From positions 9,938,685-10,002,684 of the forward strand of contig CM068382.1 in assembly GCA_034770075.1 (NCBI GenBank): 64,000 bases of DNA. The letters are read 5' to 3'. Positions 26,701-39,060 of the stretch are shown piece by piece (position 1 is the first letter of the stretch; each line of letters begins with the position of its first letter). Source of the stretch: Aralia elata (taxonomy: Eukaryota; Streptophyta; Magnoliopsida; Apiales; Araliaceae). Below the pieces are notes generated by a model. It ran no database searches. It saw only the letters and a list, made by a program, of their open reading frames with translations, and was not told the DNA's origin. The translations under genes were made by a program, and so were the position numbers.

Positions 26701-27994
26701 ACTGGCTGTTTAGGAAAGTATAAATACGCCTAATCAATACCAATGAATAGTTCTGCACAATCATTCCTATGCACAATCATTTTTCTTCAAAAGACAACAT
26801 GCAACTTTAAGACATTAAGTACATTTTAAATACCATTTAGTGTTGAATAAAGTCACGGATTATGTTGCTTACAATCTGATTTTTTCCAGGGGTCCTGGAT
26901 AGTCAAGCAGAGTGTCGGAAAGAAAGCATGCCTAGTGGGCCAAGCACTCGAAATTAACTATTTTCGTGGAAATAACTACTTGGAGGTAAAACACAATCGC
27001 AAAAAATATTATAATCAGTAAGAAAAGTAATTTTACATTTAGATTTTGGATTTTTTTTTTCGTAGTTAATTATTTGGAATCTTGGGGTGAGTCGGGATTT
27101 GGACATAGCAAAACTGGGTTGAAATGTTGTGCACTAATAAACATAAATATAAATAAAGAAAAAGGGGAGGGATATTTTGTTACAAGTAGATAGTCCTATC
27201 CTAATCATTCTGGTAGAGAAGACTACTTGATTTTCCCAGTTCATATGATTGATGCACAGTCGTATGTGCCTTTATGGATATGCATTTCATACAGAATGAA
27301 CCAGACACTTCAAGCCAGCATGATAAAGATAGTCATGCATCATGCCTTAAGTATAGATTTGTGTCTATATATATAGTAAGGGAATGCAGTTATGTTATAT
27401 TTTATTATTTCTGAAATCTCAAGTCATAATTTCAGCTTGGAATCGATATTGGTTCATCTACAGTTGCAAGGGGTGTGGTCAGCCTGGTTCTTGGTTTCTT
27501 AAACAATCTTGTTATTGAAATGGCATTCTTGATACAGGTAAAGTAAGTCTACTTTTACAGCAGAAAATAGGTTTAACACAATTACATGTAGAAAGTTTTG
27601 AGTTGTCTATGACCCCTTCTAATTCACAAATTGTAAATGGATAGTGATAGTGAAAGCGGTACAAAATTAAGTTTATTGACATTTACTAAAAGAAGTCTTT
27701 ACACATTGAAAAGTTGAGATGAAGAAAGTATTCCTCAATTTTGTTAAACTGTGCCCTGTGATCATGAATTGTTGCATGTACAATTTGTTGATTACCATAA
27801 AAGAAGCTCCGTATTGAGCTATGTCGAAGTCAAGTGATGATTTAAGGGATTGTTGCTCATTTCTAAACGACAATGTATTTGTTAAACAGGCTAACACACC
27901 CGACGATCTTCCTGAGCATCTTCTTGGAACCTGTAGGCTTAACCATCTGGATGCCTCTAAATCTGTTTTGGTGAATGAAATGGACACTACTTGA
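17769..27994 (+). CDS. EDR2-like PH-START-DUF1336 protein with an in-frame stop in exon 15
   Basis: Twenty-one exons join in frame: 17769-17921, 20560-20634, 20732-20785, 20865-20930, 21005-21063, 21357-21487, 21558-21604, 21676-21776, 22135-22230, 22316-22380, 22473-22544, 22929-23075, 23193-23491, 24029-24092, 24259-24434, 25251-25352, 25519-25569, 25672-25815, 26890-26985, 27436-27537 and 27890-27994. Domains are a PH domain (residues about 6-115, MEGWLYLIRSNRIGLQYSRK), a START lipid-binding domain (about 155-360, with VVDGTSEAIFQTLM and YKGYVVEHLDGHTD) and a C-terminal EDR2_C/DUF1336 domain (about 500-730, with GPEFFFIVNIQVPGSPTYNL). Relatives probably bind membrane lipids, and EDR2 restrains defence and cell death. 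Codon 514 (24369-24371) is TGA where the Arabidopsis homologue, from memory, has Trp (LPC-T-W). A 513-aa product would lack DUF1336. No other lesion is seen, so it is either recently broken, a null allele or a sequence error. Confidence 0.9.
19218..19884. mobile_element. hAT-type non-autonomous element in EDR2-like intron 1, 8-bp duplication
   Basis: The terminal repeats are CAGAGGCGGAACCAG on the left and CTGGTTCCGCCACTG on the right, with one mismatch when inverted. Both sides are flanked by the perfect 8-bp ATTATAGA (19210-19217 and 19885-19892). Ends beginning CAG plus an 8-bp duplication are diagnostic of the hAT superfamily. There is no transposase in the 667 bp. Confidence 0.92.
23076..23192 (+). 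other. In-frame 117-bp intron in the START region (exitron-like)
   Basis: The donor GGTGTGCTTC at 23075-23084 and the acceptor TTTGTAG at 23186-23192 bound 117 bases, exactly 39 codons, with no stop in the reading frame. Splicing gives RIA-ALRELFRAK, as in the homologue. Retention would insert a very hydrophobic stretch, GVLLSVFVYKATSAFIYMFH and onward, able to span a membrane. Splicing is the expected form; retention is only a possibility. Confidence 0.7.
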
Positions 27995-28064
27995 GAGGAG
28001 AGGACCATCCATCCCAGGATATACAGTAGTGTATGTTCTGTTTTGCTGTTCATATGTTGTTGAT

Positions 28065-28097
<33 letters not shown>

Positions 28098-28459
28098 AAG
28101 AGATGTAAATAATTAATTGGCCGCTCACTTTCAATATCTAGATTGTGAATTCTACCATACTCTCTTACTTATTAGTTTTTTCCCCTCTCATGCTTATTTT
28201 TTTCCCTCATTTGTTGAAAACATAGCTAACAATTGGTATGATATAATAGAGCCTCCACTTCAAATGAGTTACTTTAAATGCTCCACTTCAAATGAGCTTA
28301 CAATTTGTTCATCAAGATTTTTGATGGACGAAAGACATTATTCTTCTCTTTTCTTTTCTTTTTTGGCTAATTTTTTTCTTCTCTTTTTAATCTCTATTCT
28401 CATCCCCCCCCCCCCTCCTATTACTCTATATAAATTTCATAACCTCACATAGTTTATAG

Positions 28460-28910
28460 TAAGAATGACCTGGTACAAATACAGAATTATATTTGTGGTT
28501 TATTTAATCATATCGTATTTACACGATAAAATCATATAAAAATCATTACAAGAACAGCAATTCTATTATCACGATTGGACTAGAGCCTGCTTAATCAAAA
28601 GAAAATTTGTTGCCATTTTTGAAAAAAATTCTAAAAAGTAGTCAAACACATTGCATTCATGAAATATACATGGTCAAATTACTGGCCTTCTACTTGTAAC
28701 CATTCTTCAGTTGGGGCATAATACTTGAACTTTTGCAGATTTGGCTCCCTCTGTTGCACATTTTCTCCAATTCTATCCAATACATCAATTATTTAATTTT
28801 AATAATTTTAAAGTTAACCATCAAAATATGTTAATGGATAGTTGATGGTATTAATTTTGAAATTGACAAGTTGAAATGAATGAAAAACCCTCCTATTTAT
28901 AAAATTTTCA
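28460..28910. other. Sequence downstream of the EDR2-like gene, no gene seen
   Basis: After the 3' flank that is shared with the duplicated copy ends at about 28460, the sequence is AT-rich with no recognisable gene or element. Confidence 0.5.
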
Positions 28911-28911
28911 A

Positions 28912-29868
28912 ACTTAGGTCATAAAGGTCTTTTGAAAATTCGTTTGAAAAATCAAAGATTAGGATTTCTTGATTTCGAAATCAAATGCTATGATGGATTA
29001 AAAAGTAGTCACATGAATTAGCCTTTAAAGAAAGCACACTTACTTTTTAATTTGAATTTTAAAAATTTGGCCTCTAAACAAAAATACATTCTAAATTTCT
29101 TAACTTCTATTTTTCAAACTATTTCAAGCACATGCTAGTAACTTTTAGGTGAATGAAGCAAAAGGCTTTAACGCCTTTTGCTTTTTGCATATTACTTTAG
29201 TTTTTGAGCATGTTATTTTTAGAAAAGATTAAATGACCATGTGGAATTTAATTTGTGCAACTTTAAAAACTTATACTCAGCCACGTGGAGTAAAAGACTT
29301 TGGCCTTTTATTCTTTCTAAGTTTGCAAAATATAGTATTTTAAAATTTTAGTTTATAAAAAATCATTTAGGAAGAATAAAAGTTTTTTTTACTTCGGAAA
29401 ATGTTACTATATAAACTAATATCTTTAACACTTATATTAAATTATCAATGTATAGATTTTGTAAACTTTAGACAAAAAGGTGTTTTGAAAGTTCATTTGA
29501 AAAATCAAAGGCTAAGATTTCTTAATTTCAAAATCAGAGACCAGGATGGATTAAAAAGTAATCACATAGTTTGGCCTTTAAGGAAAGCATTCTTACTTTT
29601 TAGTTTCAATTTTGAAAAGTTAACCTCTAAACAAAAATGCCTTCTAAGTTTCTTAACTTTCATTTTTCAAATTATTCCAAGCACATGCTAATAACTTTCG
29701 GATGAATGAAGTAAAAAGCTTTAGCCTTTTGCTTTTTGCCTTTTGCTTTTTACATGTTACTTTAGTTTTTACATGTTACTTTAGGAAAAATAGGAGTTTC
29801 CTTGGCTTAAAAAATATTACTATATAAACTAATCTTTTTAATATTTAATATTAAATTATCAAGGTCAA
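28912..29868. repeat. Old tandem duplication, about 550-bp spacing
   Basis: The block at 28912-29455 is repeated at 29461-29868 with clear but imperfect identity. Shared stretches include GAAAAATCAAAG, GATGGATTAAAAAGTA, CCTCTAAACAAAAAT and CTATATAAACTAAT. The second copy has lost about 150 bases. It has no coding content that I recognise. Confidence 0.8.
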
Positions 29869-30270
29869 AAAAATATTAATTCAATAAGATTTGAAAATAT
29901 TTTTTGTCAAAGTAAATAAGATAATTAAAATCAATTATAATATAAATCATATAGAGAGAATTCTAATATTTTCTTTACCGATTTACTAATTATTGTTATC
30001 ATCAAAATAATCCTAAAAAGTTGGAGACCCAACAAATTCTACAAAAAAAATTAGAATCATAAAAAATATTTTCACCGTTAAAATTTTAAAAGAATTTAAA
30101 AAATGATATACATATCTACAAATATTTGACGAAATTAAATTGCGACCAGCGTAAAAATATATGCGATAAGATAAAATAAATTAAAGTTGAACCCTCAATT
30201 CCTATATATTTCATGCATGCACATACGTCGCAATCATAATTCTACTAAAAATTTTCACAATGCAATAATT
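29869..30270. other. AT-rich intergenic DNA, nothing recognised
   Basis: Low-complexity AT-rich sequence without coding potential or clear repeats. Confidence 0.5.
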
Positions 30271-30274
30271 CTTT

Positions 30275-30465
30275 GGCGACCTTTTTGGGCGACTGGCCAA
30301 TTTTTTATTTTTTTCTGTACAACACTGTTTTATATATTTATCCAAATTACACATAAATCACTTTTTTTTGTAAAAATTTTAGTTCCAATAAATCATATAA
30401 ATTATTTGGGAGTGAAAACAAAAAAATAAAAATAAAAAATCGGCCGGTCACCCAAAAAGGTCGCC
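30275..30465. mobile_element. Short inverted-repeat element (MITE), same family as 39943-40180
   Basis: The arms GGCGACCTTTTTGGGCGACT on the left and an inverted GGCGACCTTTTTGGGTGACC on the right enclose an AT-rich core. The core CAATAAATCATATAAATTAT followed by TTGGGAGT occurs inverted in the element at 39943-40180, so both belong to one family. No clear target duplication was found. Confidence 0.6.
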
Positions 30466-31670
30466 GGCCCCGATCGCCGTAAAATCACTCTTCACAATGT
30501 ATAGCAACATTCAAAGAATTTTCTCCATTGAAATTTTGATGAAAAATCCACATGTTCATCAAATGGTAAAAAAATATTGGATTACTTTTTTTTGGAAACA
30601 ATTATGTTATTCAATATAATAAATTAGTTGACTGATATCGATTTCAATTATATTAATTACAACTATAAAAATATGATGTATCAGATAAAATTAGAGGGAA
30701 GGTGTAATGGAGGGATCAAATCCAACTTTTGCAATCTATTCACACAAAACCAAAGTTATTGATGCAATTGAATCCAATAATTGACTAATCTGATTAAGTG
30801 GTAAACAAAAATCATAAGTAACAAAGGAATCCAAATATGTACCAAATGAAACCAAACTTGATCAACGAAATACTAAATGAAAGACTGGATAATCATGATT
30901 TCATATAGTTCATTGCCTCCACCAAAACTAATATTTTTTTATCCCATGTCATATTTTTAGGTTCACCTTATTGTATTGTAATATGCATTTTCCCTAATTT
31001 CACATAAAATTTGCATAAGAAATATGACAGCCTCAGGCATTACAGTTCTTTACATCAAGTACAAATTAATTCAACCTATATTGAGAAACCAGTGAGTCAT
31101 ATATATCTGCTCGTTAATAATTAAGATGAATCAATAATTTAACAAGCTGGAAGAAAATTTCAAAGTTAAAAGGATAAGAACTAGAAACTGGACGCAAGCC
31201 AACAATTTCAACAAGCTGGAGTTTTAACAGATGTTTACAGTAAATTTAAACACTCCCCTCATTAAAAAACACCAATTAAACACTATACCACAATATGGAA
31301 GCAGCTTGTTGAAGCACACGTCTTAAAGGTTGGATCACGTGTTGTTCTAGATTATTAATTGACCTACTATTGTCCACAATCAGCAAAAAAAAAAAATAAT
31401 AATAATCATGACCACTCGACAAATTTCCATCCAGCCATCACTGCTTAAATGATCCAGCATCCAAGATTAAAATTTTATTTTGAATGTAGTTAATTAATTA
31501 TAGCCTCAAGTGAGATGCAAAAATAATTGGGGTTTAAATTTTTTTGGAGTAGTGCAAGTAATCCCAACATAAATACTCCACAATTAGGAAGATTCCAGCA
31601 ATGGGTTTCAATTACCTATATCAGCATTAATACAATCTCTCGTTGGCATGGCCTGATAGGAAAACAAAAA
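30466..31670. other. AT-rich intergenic DNA, nothing recognised
   Basis: No gene, RNA or repeat with clear boundaries is visible between the short MITE and the copia relic. Confidence 0.45.
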
Positions 31671-31675
31671 AAAAT

Positions 31676-32408
31676 TGTAAGAGAGTTGACCAAGTCAGTT
31701 AATTAGACTCCAACAACTGAAGTTTATCCATCGAAATAGATATGTTATCCAAGTTTAAATGAGTTCAAATTCAAAATGATTGAATCAATTTAAACTAGAT
31801 AGGATAGGAATTGTTATTCATTTGTATTTTAAATATATGTTATCATATTCATTGTACCATATATATTAATCAATAGAATGAGAAGAAAGTATTGCACTGC
31901 CAGTCTTAAGTTTCTATATGGTATCAAAACGCCAGAAGCTTTAACGCATTATTCATTTTTATTATTATTTTTTTTAACCCTCCCTTCATCTTATAGCCAA
32001 ATGGCCACAGATTCTTCCTCTGCTATCTCTACGACCCCCTCTACTATCTCTACGACCTTTAATCTTGATACTCAACATATCATCTCCATCAATGTTGCAG
32101 CTCAATTACCCGTAAAGCTGACAGCAACAATTTATCCTATTTGGAGAAAGCAATTCCTGACTTGCATCAAAGGTTGTGGGCTTGGTGCTTATACTGACAT
32201 AACAACTCCAACTCCACCTAAATATAATGCAGGCACAACTACTGTTAATCCAGCTCATGCTTTGGGAGCAACAAGACCAACGTGCAGAAATAGTGGTTGT
32301 ATCCAGTGTACTAGACTCCTGCAAATAGCAAACTTGCGTACCCACACTTTACTTAAAGAAATGATGTTTACAGGATTTGAACACGTGACCATCGTGCCAA
32401 AAACATAA
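31676..32408 (+). mobile_element. Ty1/copia retrotransposon relic: 5' LTR end, primer site and gag start
   Basis: A TGGTATCAAAACGCC motif at 31919 resembles the primer-binding site complementary to initiator Met tRNA (usual plant form TGGTATCAGAGC). The preceding 240 bases, with TTAAATATATGTTATCATATTC, look like an LTR end. A frame from ATG at 32001 encodes about 135 residues with Ser/Thr-rich MATDSSSAISTTPSTISTTF and then YPIWRKQFLTCIKGCGLGAY, the start of copia gag. The similarity then fades and the remainder of the element is missing. The exact LTR start is uncertain. Confidence 0.65.
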
Positions 32409-32593
32409 AAGACACATCCACTACATTTGAATATTTTTACTAAATTAAAATATTGGAATCTAGGAAGAGGGCCAAATCTAAACAATATAAAAGAGATTTT
32501 TATATTTTATTTTTTAATATATAAAAAAAGCTTTTGTTATGTATATATGTCTAAAATTGTGAATGACAATAAAAGTCCAATAAAATTATAAAC

Positions 32594-33915
32594 GGGTTAA
32601 TTGACTTTTTAGTCACTGTACTAAGAGTCGATTTTCATTGTAGTTACCGAATCTTTTTTTTGTTACAAACGCATTACTATACTCGAAAAAACTTACAAAA
32701 TAGTCATTACTTATGATGCCGTCCAACAAAATGATCGGAAGTGCTGAGTAGACTAACGGTTGACAGGTGTTAATTATGTAGCAGGTGACGTGGATCGAGT
32801 TAATTGATGATTTGGTCATTGTACTAGGGGTCGATTTTCATTTTGGTTACTGAAACTTTTTTTTGTTATCGAAATACCAATAATATTACAAATTAATGAT
32901 TCTATAATTTTGTAATATTTTGTAAGCAAACCTGATCAGTGTCCAAATGCTCCTTTAAACCAGCAAACCAATCCCCAAAACTACCTTCTATCCGGTTACA
33001 AAGGAGTCCAAGAGGGCTCACAAGTCACGAACCATGCTGCTACTGCTGCTGGGCAGCCTAACAGAGAATGAAAAAAACAGACTCAGTATGAAAACTACAC
33101 ACAGGACATGAAGGATCCAACCCCATTCGACGCCGACAAAGTGCAGCATGCACAAGAGAAGTCTGATTTTAGGAGGAACCTACAAATTCCAAATCAATTT
33201 CCTCAAAGAATTACAAACCTGCAAAGTACTTCCCCTATTGAGACCATCACGTTTTCTTTGGACTGCTATGTGATAAGCCGATTTAACCGAATTACTCCCA
33301 TGAGAATTGTAGTGCCAAACCAGTTCGTCTCCACGAGCTTGAAAGGGAAGATGGAACTTTTTAATAAGATCTATATCGCTCAGGTCTACCTTACCTTCTA
33401 ACATCTCAACCTTCCAAATAAATCTATCCTTATCAATTAGATCAACCACCAAAGGCTCATCATCAATATTACTATGGAACGACAACAATTTAAATGTCGT
33501 TGGTCTGGGAATCCAGCAACCCGACTTGTATGTTTATTTTACATTTTATTTTCTTAGTATTAAATGTCATTGTAATATTTTGTAATAAAATCACTAATTT
33601 GTAATATTTTTGATACTTCAATAATGAGAATGTAACAAAAAAAAGTTTCAGTAATTAAAATAAAAATTAGCCCCTGGTACAATGATCAAAATATCAATTA
33701 ATCCGATTCACGTCACCTGCCACATAATTAACACTTGTCAACCGTTAGTCTACTCAGCACTTCCGTTCATTTTGTTGGACGAAATCAAAAGTAATAACTA
33801 TTTTGTAAGTTTTTTTTGAGTATAATAATGCATTTGTAACAAAAAAAGATTCGGTAATCAAAATAAAAACCGACCCCTAGTAGGCTAGTACAGTGACCAA
33901 AAAGTCAATTAACCC
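32594..33915. mobile_element. Mutator-like element, 1.3 kb, long arms, perfect 10-bp duplication
   Basis: The arms of about 330 bp (32594-32930 and 33555-33915 inverted) begin GGGTTAATTGACTTTTTAGT and GGGTTAATTGACTTTTTGGT. Both sides are flanked by AATTATAAAC (32584-32593 and 33916-33925). The interior holds a minus-strand LINE fragment, and on the plus strand an open stretch around 32950-33070 with a Gln/Asn/Ala-rich translation. The structure fits a Mutator-like element that carries foreign DNA. No transposase is seen. Confidence 0.88.
33180..33488 (-). pseudogene. LINE reverse-transcriptase zinc-binding (zf-RVT) fragment inside the Mutator-like element
   Basis: A 102-residue minus-strand frame contains KKFHLPFQARGDELVWHYNS followed by SVKSAYHIAVQRK. 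This is the characteristic D-x-L-V-W-H-Y ... S-V-K-S-A-Y core just after the reverse transcriptase in plant non-LTR elements. The frame opens with SNIDDEPLVVDLIDKDRFIW, also typical of the region. Both ends are truncated, so it is a fragment, not a working gene. Confidence 0.72.
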
Positions 33916-34185
33916 AATTATAAACCAACTTTGGTACAAGGGAGTGATTGCAAACAGCCAAAAAAAAATATGACCAGATTGAATAATATGCATATGAAAA
34001 GAATAAAAAGATAATTTTGCCCTATCTACTAAAATAAAGGAATGACAATGGAAGGTCAGACCTGTTTGTTCCAGGCAAGCCCATGACATGTTGAAGTAGC
34101 AGCGGGATCTCTTGTATGCACAAAAGGCACTTCTATCGTGGCAATTTGATCGAGCTAAATGCATGAAGAATTAAAAGATAATACG

Positions 34186-37100
34186 TTAATCATATCCCTT
34201 AATCCAAACAGGTACCGAGTATATTAAGGTACCCATACTAAATGATATAAGTATTGTGGCCATGGCATATGCATATGCTCTCCAAGGTTGATTGCTCTGT
34301 CTCATGGCATGGAATTCAGCAATGAAAGTCGAAACTGTGCTCAGGCAACCCATCAGCCCAAACTGTATTCCTGTTGCAACTGTATTAAAACTCTGCGTTT
34401 TCACCTGTATCAGACGATCAAAATCTTCAAGATTAAAAATAATCTAAATATTTGTAAAGAGTAATATAGGATTTGCTCAGATTGAAATGCAGAAAATGAA
34501 TAAAACTCAAACATGATAGTCAGAATGATCACGAGTACGGTGGATCATGTTAAGATTTTAGAAAACATGAGACCTTGTCACTCTTCAACTCTATGTATCT
34601 CATAAGTTAAGATTTAGACACAAGTTTAAATACCTTTATGTCTATGTGCAGAAGGTAAAGGATATAGGGAGTAGGAAAAGAAAATTTTGAATGCAATGAA
34701 AAGGCTACAGCATAGATGAAATCTATAAAGGAAACCTCACCGCTTTCTTAAGTATTGCAAGAGCTGCCATAACACAAGCTGCAGAGACATTGGCTATCAG
34801 CGTACCGAAGGGAACCCATTTCAACAAGCCCCTTTTTCCTAGGCCCCGTCCATTGAGCCTTGCTAAGTACCACCTAATCCACACACCGATAGGTCCAACC
34901 ATGCAAGCCAACCACAGCTGAGCTTCGCTACTGCCACTGTTAAACTCTCTCTTCTCCAAAGCTCCACTCAAACCCAATAACAGGCCCAGTATGAGAATAA
35001 GCACTACCATAACCGCCACATGACCCCTGAATTTATCCACTCTCATATTGGATTTAGATCTTAAGTTTTCCCATTTGGAACTTGTGGTTAATCTTTGGAG
35101 CATCCATTTGAATCCCTCTGCAGTCTCTATCCCAAAAATTATGGAATAGGCAACGAGAAATAATCCTGCAAGTATACTAGTATACAAGTCATGAATGCCA
35201 TCTTATATTGAATTGAATAACCCAAGTAGATCTTTGCAATAATAGGGCCATGGAGGAGAAAAAACCCATTTAAAACAATTTTACGAACTCTTAGTTTTTC
35301 CCAGGCCACCTTACTCTACCCCTTGCCTCAGTAGCGGAACTATACTATGGCCGGGGAGGCCATGGCCCCACCTGGTTTTTTAATAGTTTCACTATTGTCC
35401 CTAATCTTTTTTTAAAATGTAACTTGAAAGTTGAAACCCACAAAAATTCTTCTAAAATTTATATAAACATGTATATAAACATAATACTAATGGTGAATTC
35501 ATTCCGAAATATAATTTACAAATATTTTTAATACTTAATTAATTCTTTAGTTGTTTGTCATTCACATAAGGGAATATTAATTCTAAGGCTAGCCTTAGAT
35601 AAACTTATCTAAGGTCACTTAACAAAACAACGTAGTATTATTAAGTTTAAGTGAATTAATTTATTTTCTTTATTATTATTTTTTAAGAAACCCCTTCCAT
35701 CCCTAAATTGATTGACACTACAATTCCTCTCTTCACACAACTTCTTACCTTTCGACATTCACTTAATCTTTCTACTCCATTTTCATTTTAAGTTTACAGC
35801 CGCATATAAAACCTCATTATTGGTAGACTTGCATGCTGTTCTACTATCTTTATTCCCGTTCCTAGATATACTTAACTCAATTCTATCTTAGCTAAATCTA
35901 AGACTTCATATATCCAAATTGCTTCTTACTGCTATATCCGAATGAACTCAATTTCATTATTTTATTACTCCTCCTTTTTACAAAAATAGTCCTATTTTAT
36001 ATTGACCCTAGTTAATTTGAGAAATCTTAATTTTACTTTTTAAAATAAATTTTTTTACTTAGTTGTACTATTAAAGTAGTTTACAATTAATCAAAATCAA
36101 TTAGATTCACATAAATTTTAAATTTTAAGATTTCTCAAATTAATTAGGAAAAAGAATAAATGGAATTCTTTTTGTGGAACGAAAGAAATTTTTTTATTTT
36201 TTTATTTTTTTATGTTGAAGCAAATTTTGAACTTTTTGCCGTTCTTTTTTCCTTTTTTTTATGAATCGTTTGTTGGAGTATCTAAGTAGGATTTTGTTCT
36301 CATAGTATACCAACTTTAATCCCAAGCCCCAAATGAGTTTTCATCAAATGCATTATACAAGGAGTGCAATTACATAAGAGAGGCAATCCAAAAAGCGGGA
36401 TGGTGAACGTCGGAAGGGAAGAAGAAGCTGTTTGGAGGAAGGAATTGTAGTGTCGATCAGTTTAGGGATGGAAGGGGTTTTAAAGAAATAATAATAATAA
36501 TAATAAGAATATTAGAATATAAACTGATTCACTTAAACTTAATAAAACTACGTCGTTTTGTTAAGTGACCTTACATAAGCTTATCTAATACTAACCTTAG
36601 AACCGATATTCCCTGTATATATGTATCACACACACACACGTGTATATACACACATGCACACACATACACATTCTTTTTTGTACTTTCTCAAGCATAATTA
36701 ATTATTATATTAATATCATAATTTTTTGGCCCCTGCAATGTGAATTTCTGGTTTCCGCCCCTGCCTTGCATGGAGAATTATTGCAAAAATATTAGATTAC
36801 CTATAATATTGCCAAGAACAGCAAAAACCCATTCGCCTTCAACACTGAGGTCAAGCATTTTCTGATTCCAACCACTGAATGTTGTTAGGCTTCCCAAGTA
36901 ACCAGTTGTCAATCCAATGGCTAACTGATCTGAAACTTTGGATATGTCACTTTTAAAAACTACGCCCAACCAACCCATCAAGAATGAACCAACCTTAAAG
37001 AATGTGGATAAGTGTGAATCAGAACCACCAAATATTGAATAATAGTTTAACCTAATCAAACAAAAATATTGGAATCGATAGGAAGCTGAAAAGTCAAGTT

Positions 37101-37492
37101 CAGAAGTACATTAAAAAAATATTGAGCAACTTTTGGTCATGTAGGCTGGTACCTAAACCAAGTCATCAGCCTACACGGCAAGTTGCAAAAAGACCAAACA
37201 TTAGTGGGAAAATGCATTTGCAAAACTGAAAAGGCCACAGCCTCTTCTTCTAAAATGAACTCCTAAATAAAGTTTTCAGGAAATGTATTCTCATAAGTAT
37301 TCTATCTTTTACCTATCAACAGCAATGTTGGGGCAAGTTGTAGATATTAAATATGAAGTCTTGTACAAACTACATTTTTATATTGCATCTGTGCCTGTGC
37401 ACGCTGTATGGTGTATTGCCCTACAGATGAAATTTAAAATGTCTTCTCCACATTAGCTATTAATTACAGAAGTGTAGCACCACAGCAGAGTC

Positions 37493-37547
<55 letters not shown>

Positions 37548-39060
37548 AACCATATTAGATGGAAGGTCAAGGTACATATAGCTTTGGTCACTTGTGGCAC
37601 CAACAGCTCCAGGGCCAAACAATTTCTGCAGTAGATACCTTGTTAAAACCTACAAATATTACATAAGGTCAGTCTCTCACATTGATTTCAAGATGCTACT
37701 TTATCACTCCCCTCAATTGCCAGAACAATGAAACTTGATTCCAGCATCATCAAAACACCAACAATAATAACAATCAGAATTGGCCCACCATATTAGATAC
37801 GTCGTTAAAATATTACGAATCATAATTATCCACGTAACTTGCAACTAAAAAGTCAACATATAAAGTCGCAAGATATATCATTATCCTTAACAGAGAATTC
37901 AAAACCTCTAGTCTTACTCTGTTGAAGTAACGAAGTTCTCATCTTTCAAGTGGATTATTTCACATTCTACCATCAAAATTTGAGCCAAGTGGAAGTTTTC
38001 GGAATTGATATTAATTTAGAGAGCTACAAAGTGCATTTTTCTTAACCCATATTAGTCTAACCCACATTAGTCTACAGAACCAAAGAATGCATTACTCAGT
38101 TTGGAAAACTGCTCAAATGCTTCCACTAGGTTTGTTTACCGAGGAACTTATCTTATCTATGCTGCAAATTTTATGTAAGACTTCGGTTACATTTTCAAAT
38201 TCTGAATTATGCAACATTTTGACATATTGCATTTATAAGGTGTCGTTGTCTTTTATCTATTAATCAGGTTTTCAGCCAGTGACTTATAAATTAGGTATTT
38301 GGATCTTCGTTGTTCCAAATTATATCAATGCCATGAAGAAACTGAAAGTAGGGACAGTACTCTAAGAAATAAGATTGGACCAGAATCCAAATGGAAACAA
38401 ATGATACAAAATTTACTCTAATAAGTAATAAAAATACTCGCTTAAAATACCTACAACAAATATATAGGTTTAATATATTACCCCAAGAATTCCACATACA
38501 GCAAGATGAATTAAGCATGAAATATACTCCAATAACCACGGCATCTCCAGTTTATTTTCCTGTAAAACAAGTCAGTTAAACACATTTAATTGATAGAAAT
38601 GATCAGTTATCAGTAAAATTATCTTTCCAACAAACTTCCATCAACAATGATACCAATGCAAGTTTGAATGAAAACTCACTTCCTTTCTTTCTCCAGGGTG
38701 TACCATTGCATCAGTGGGAAGAGGAGATAGAATTTGCAATGGTGATGGCGACACAGATATAGTATTTGAAGCAGTTAAATCATGGGTATCCTCTTGGATG
38801 GGAACCACGAAACTGTTATCTGAGACATTGTCAACAGAGAAACGAATCCTGCCACTCCCACTGTACCGATTGCTGGGAAGTGCTCGATCGCCAATATCAC
38901 CTGCCTCTGAAACAGACTCACTTTCTGTGTCATCATCTAGATGAGGGGCCCCCAGAACCGATAAACCTGAAGATCGTCTCCTCATAGAAGAATTTGCACT
39001 GCTTACCTGACCAAAAGATTCATTCCGTCCAAGCTCAGAGGCATTAATCTCACGATCCAT
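34186..39060 (-). CDS. FEX: Two-domain CrcB/FEX fluoride exporter, 464 aa
   Basis: Six coding exons on the minus strand join in frame: 39060-38680, 38559-38482, 37649-37551, 36993-36801, 35165-34741 and 34404-34186. The first 150 residues are hydrophilic and Ser/Asp-rich (LGAPHLDDDTESESVSEAGD). Two CrcB-type membrane domains follow. The first has GILGVLTRY, LPSNMVGSFLMGWLG and TTGYLGSLTTFSGWNQKM; the second has WVPFGTLIANVSAACVMAAL and GIQFGLMGCLSTVSTFIAEF. This fusion of two CrcB halves is the usual eukaryotic FEX form, a plasma-membrane fluoride channel/exporter. The length is close to the Arabidopsis homologue (about 461 aa from memory). Intron 4 contains a hAT element, intron 3 a TG/GA microsatellite, and the leader intron a Stowaway-like MITE. 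No lesions are seen. Confidence 0.93.
35329..36763. mobile_element. hAT-type element, 1.4 kb, in FEX intron 4
   Basis: The ends are CAGTAGCGGAACTATA on the left and CAGGGGCGGAAACCAG inverted on the right. The flanks CCTTGCCT (35321-35328) and CCTTGCAT (36764-36771) form an 8-bp duplication with one mismatch. It is non-coding. A further inverted repeat is nested in it at 35570-36613. Confidence 0.85.
35570..36613. repeat. Long inverted repeat nested inside the hAT element of FEX intron 4
   Basis: Arms of about 180 bp at 35570-35745 and 36430-36613 face each other. They share GGGAATAT ends, AAGGTCACTTAACAAAAC-like and CCCCTTCCATCCCTAAA-like blocks. It could be a second transposon nested in the first, but no target duplication was found. 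Confidence 0.7.
37499..37547. repeat. (TG)n(GA)n microsatellite next to FEX exon 3
   Basis: About 14 TG units followed by about 10 GA units stop 3 bases before the exon 3 boundary at 37551. On the transcribed strand this is a CT/CA tract directly after the splice donor. Confidence 0.93.

Noticed and set aside
27673..28134. 153-codon minus-strand frame over the last EDR2-like exon
   Set aside because: It is the antisense shadow of exon 21 and its flank, with a CACA repeat giving a run of Thr-His; the plus strand encodes the conserved protein.
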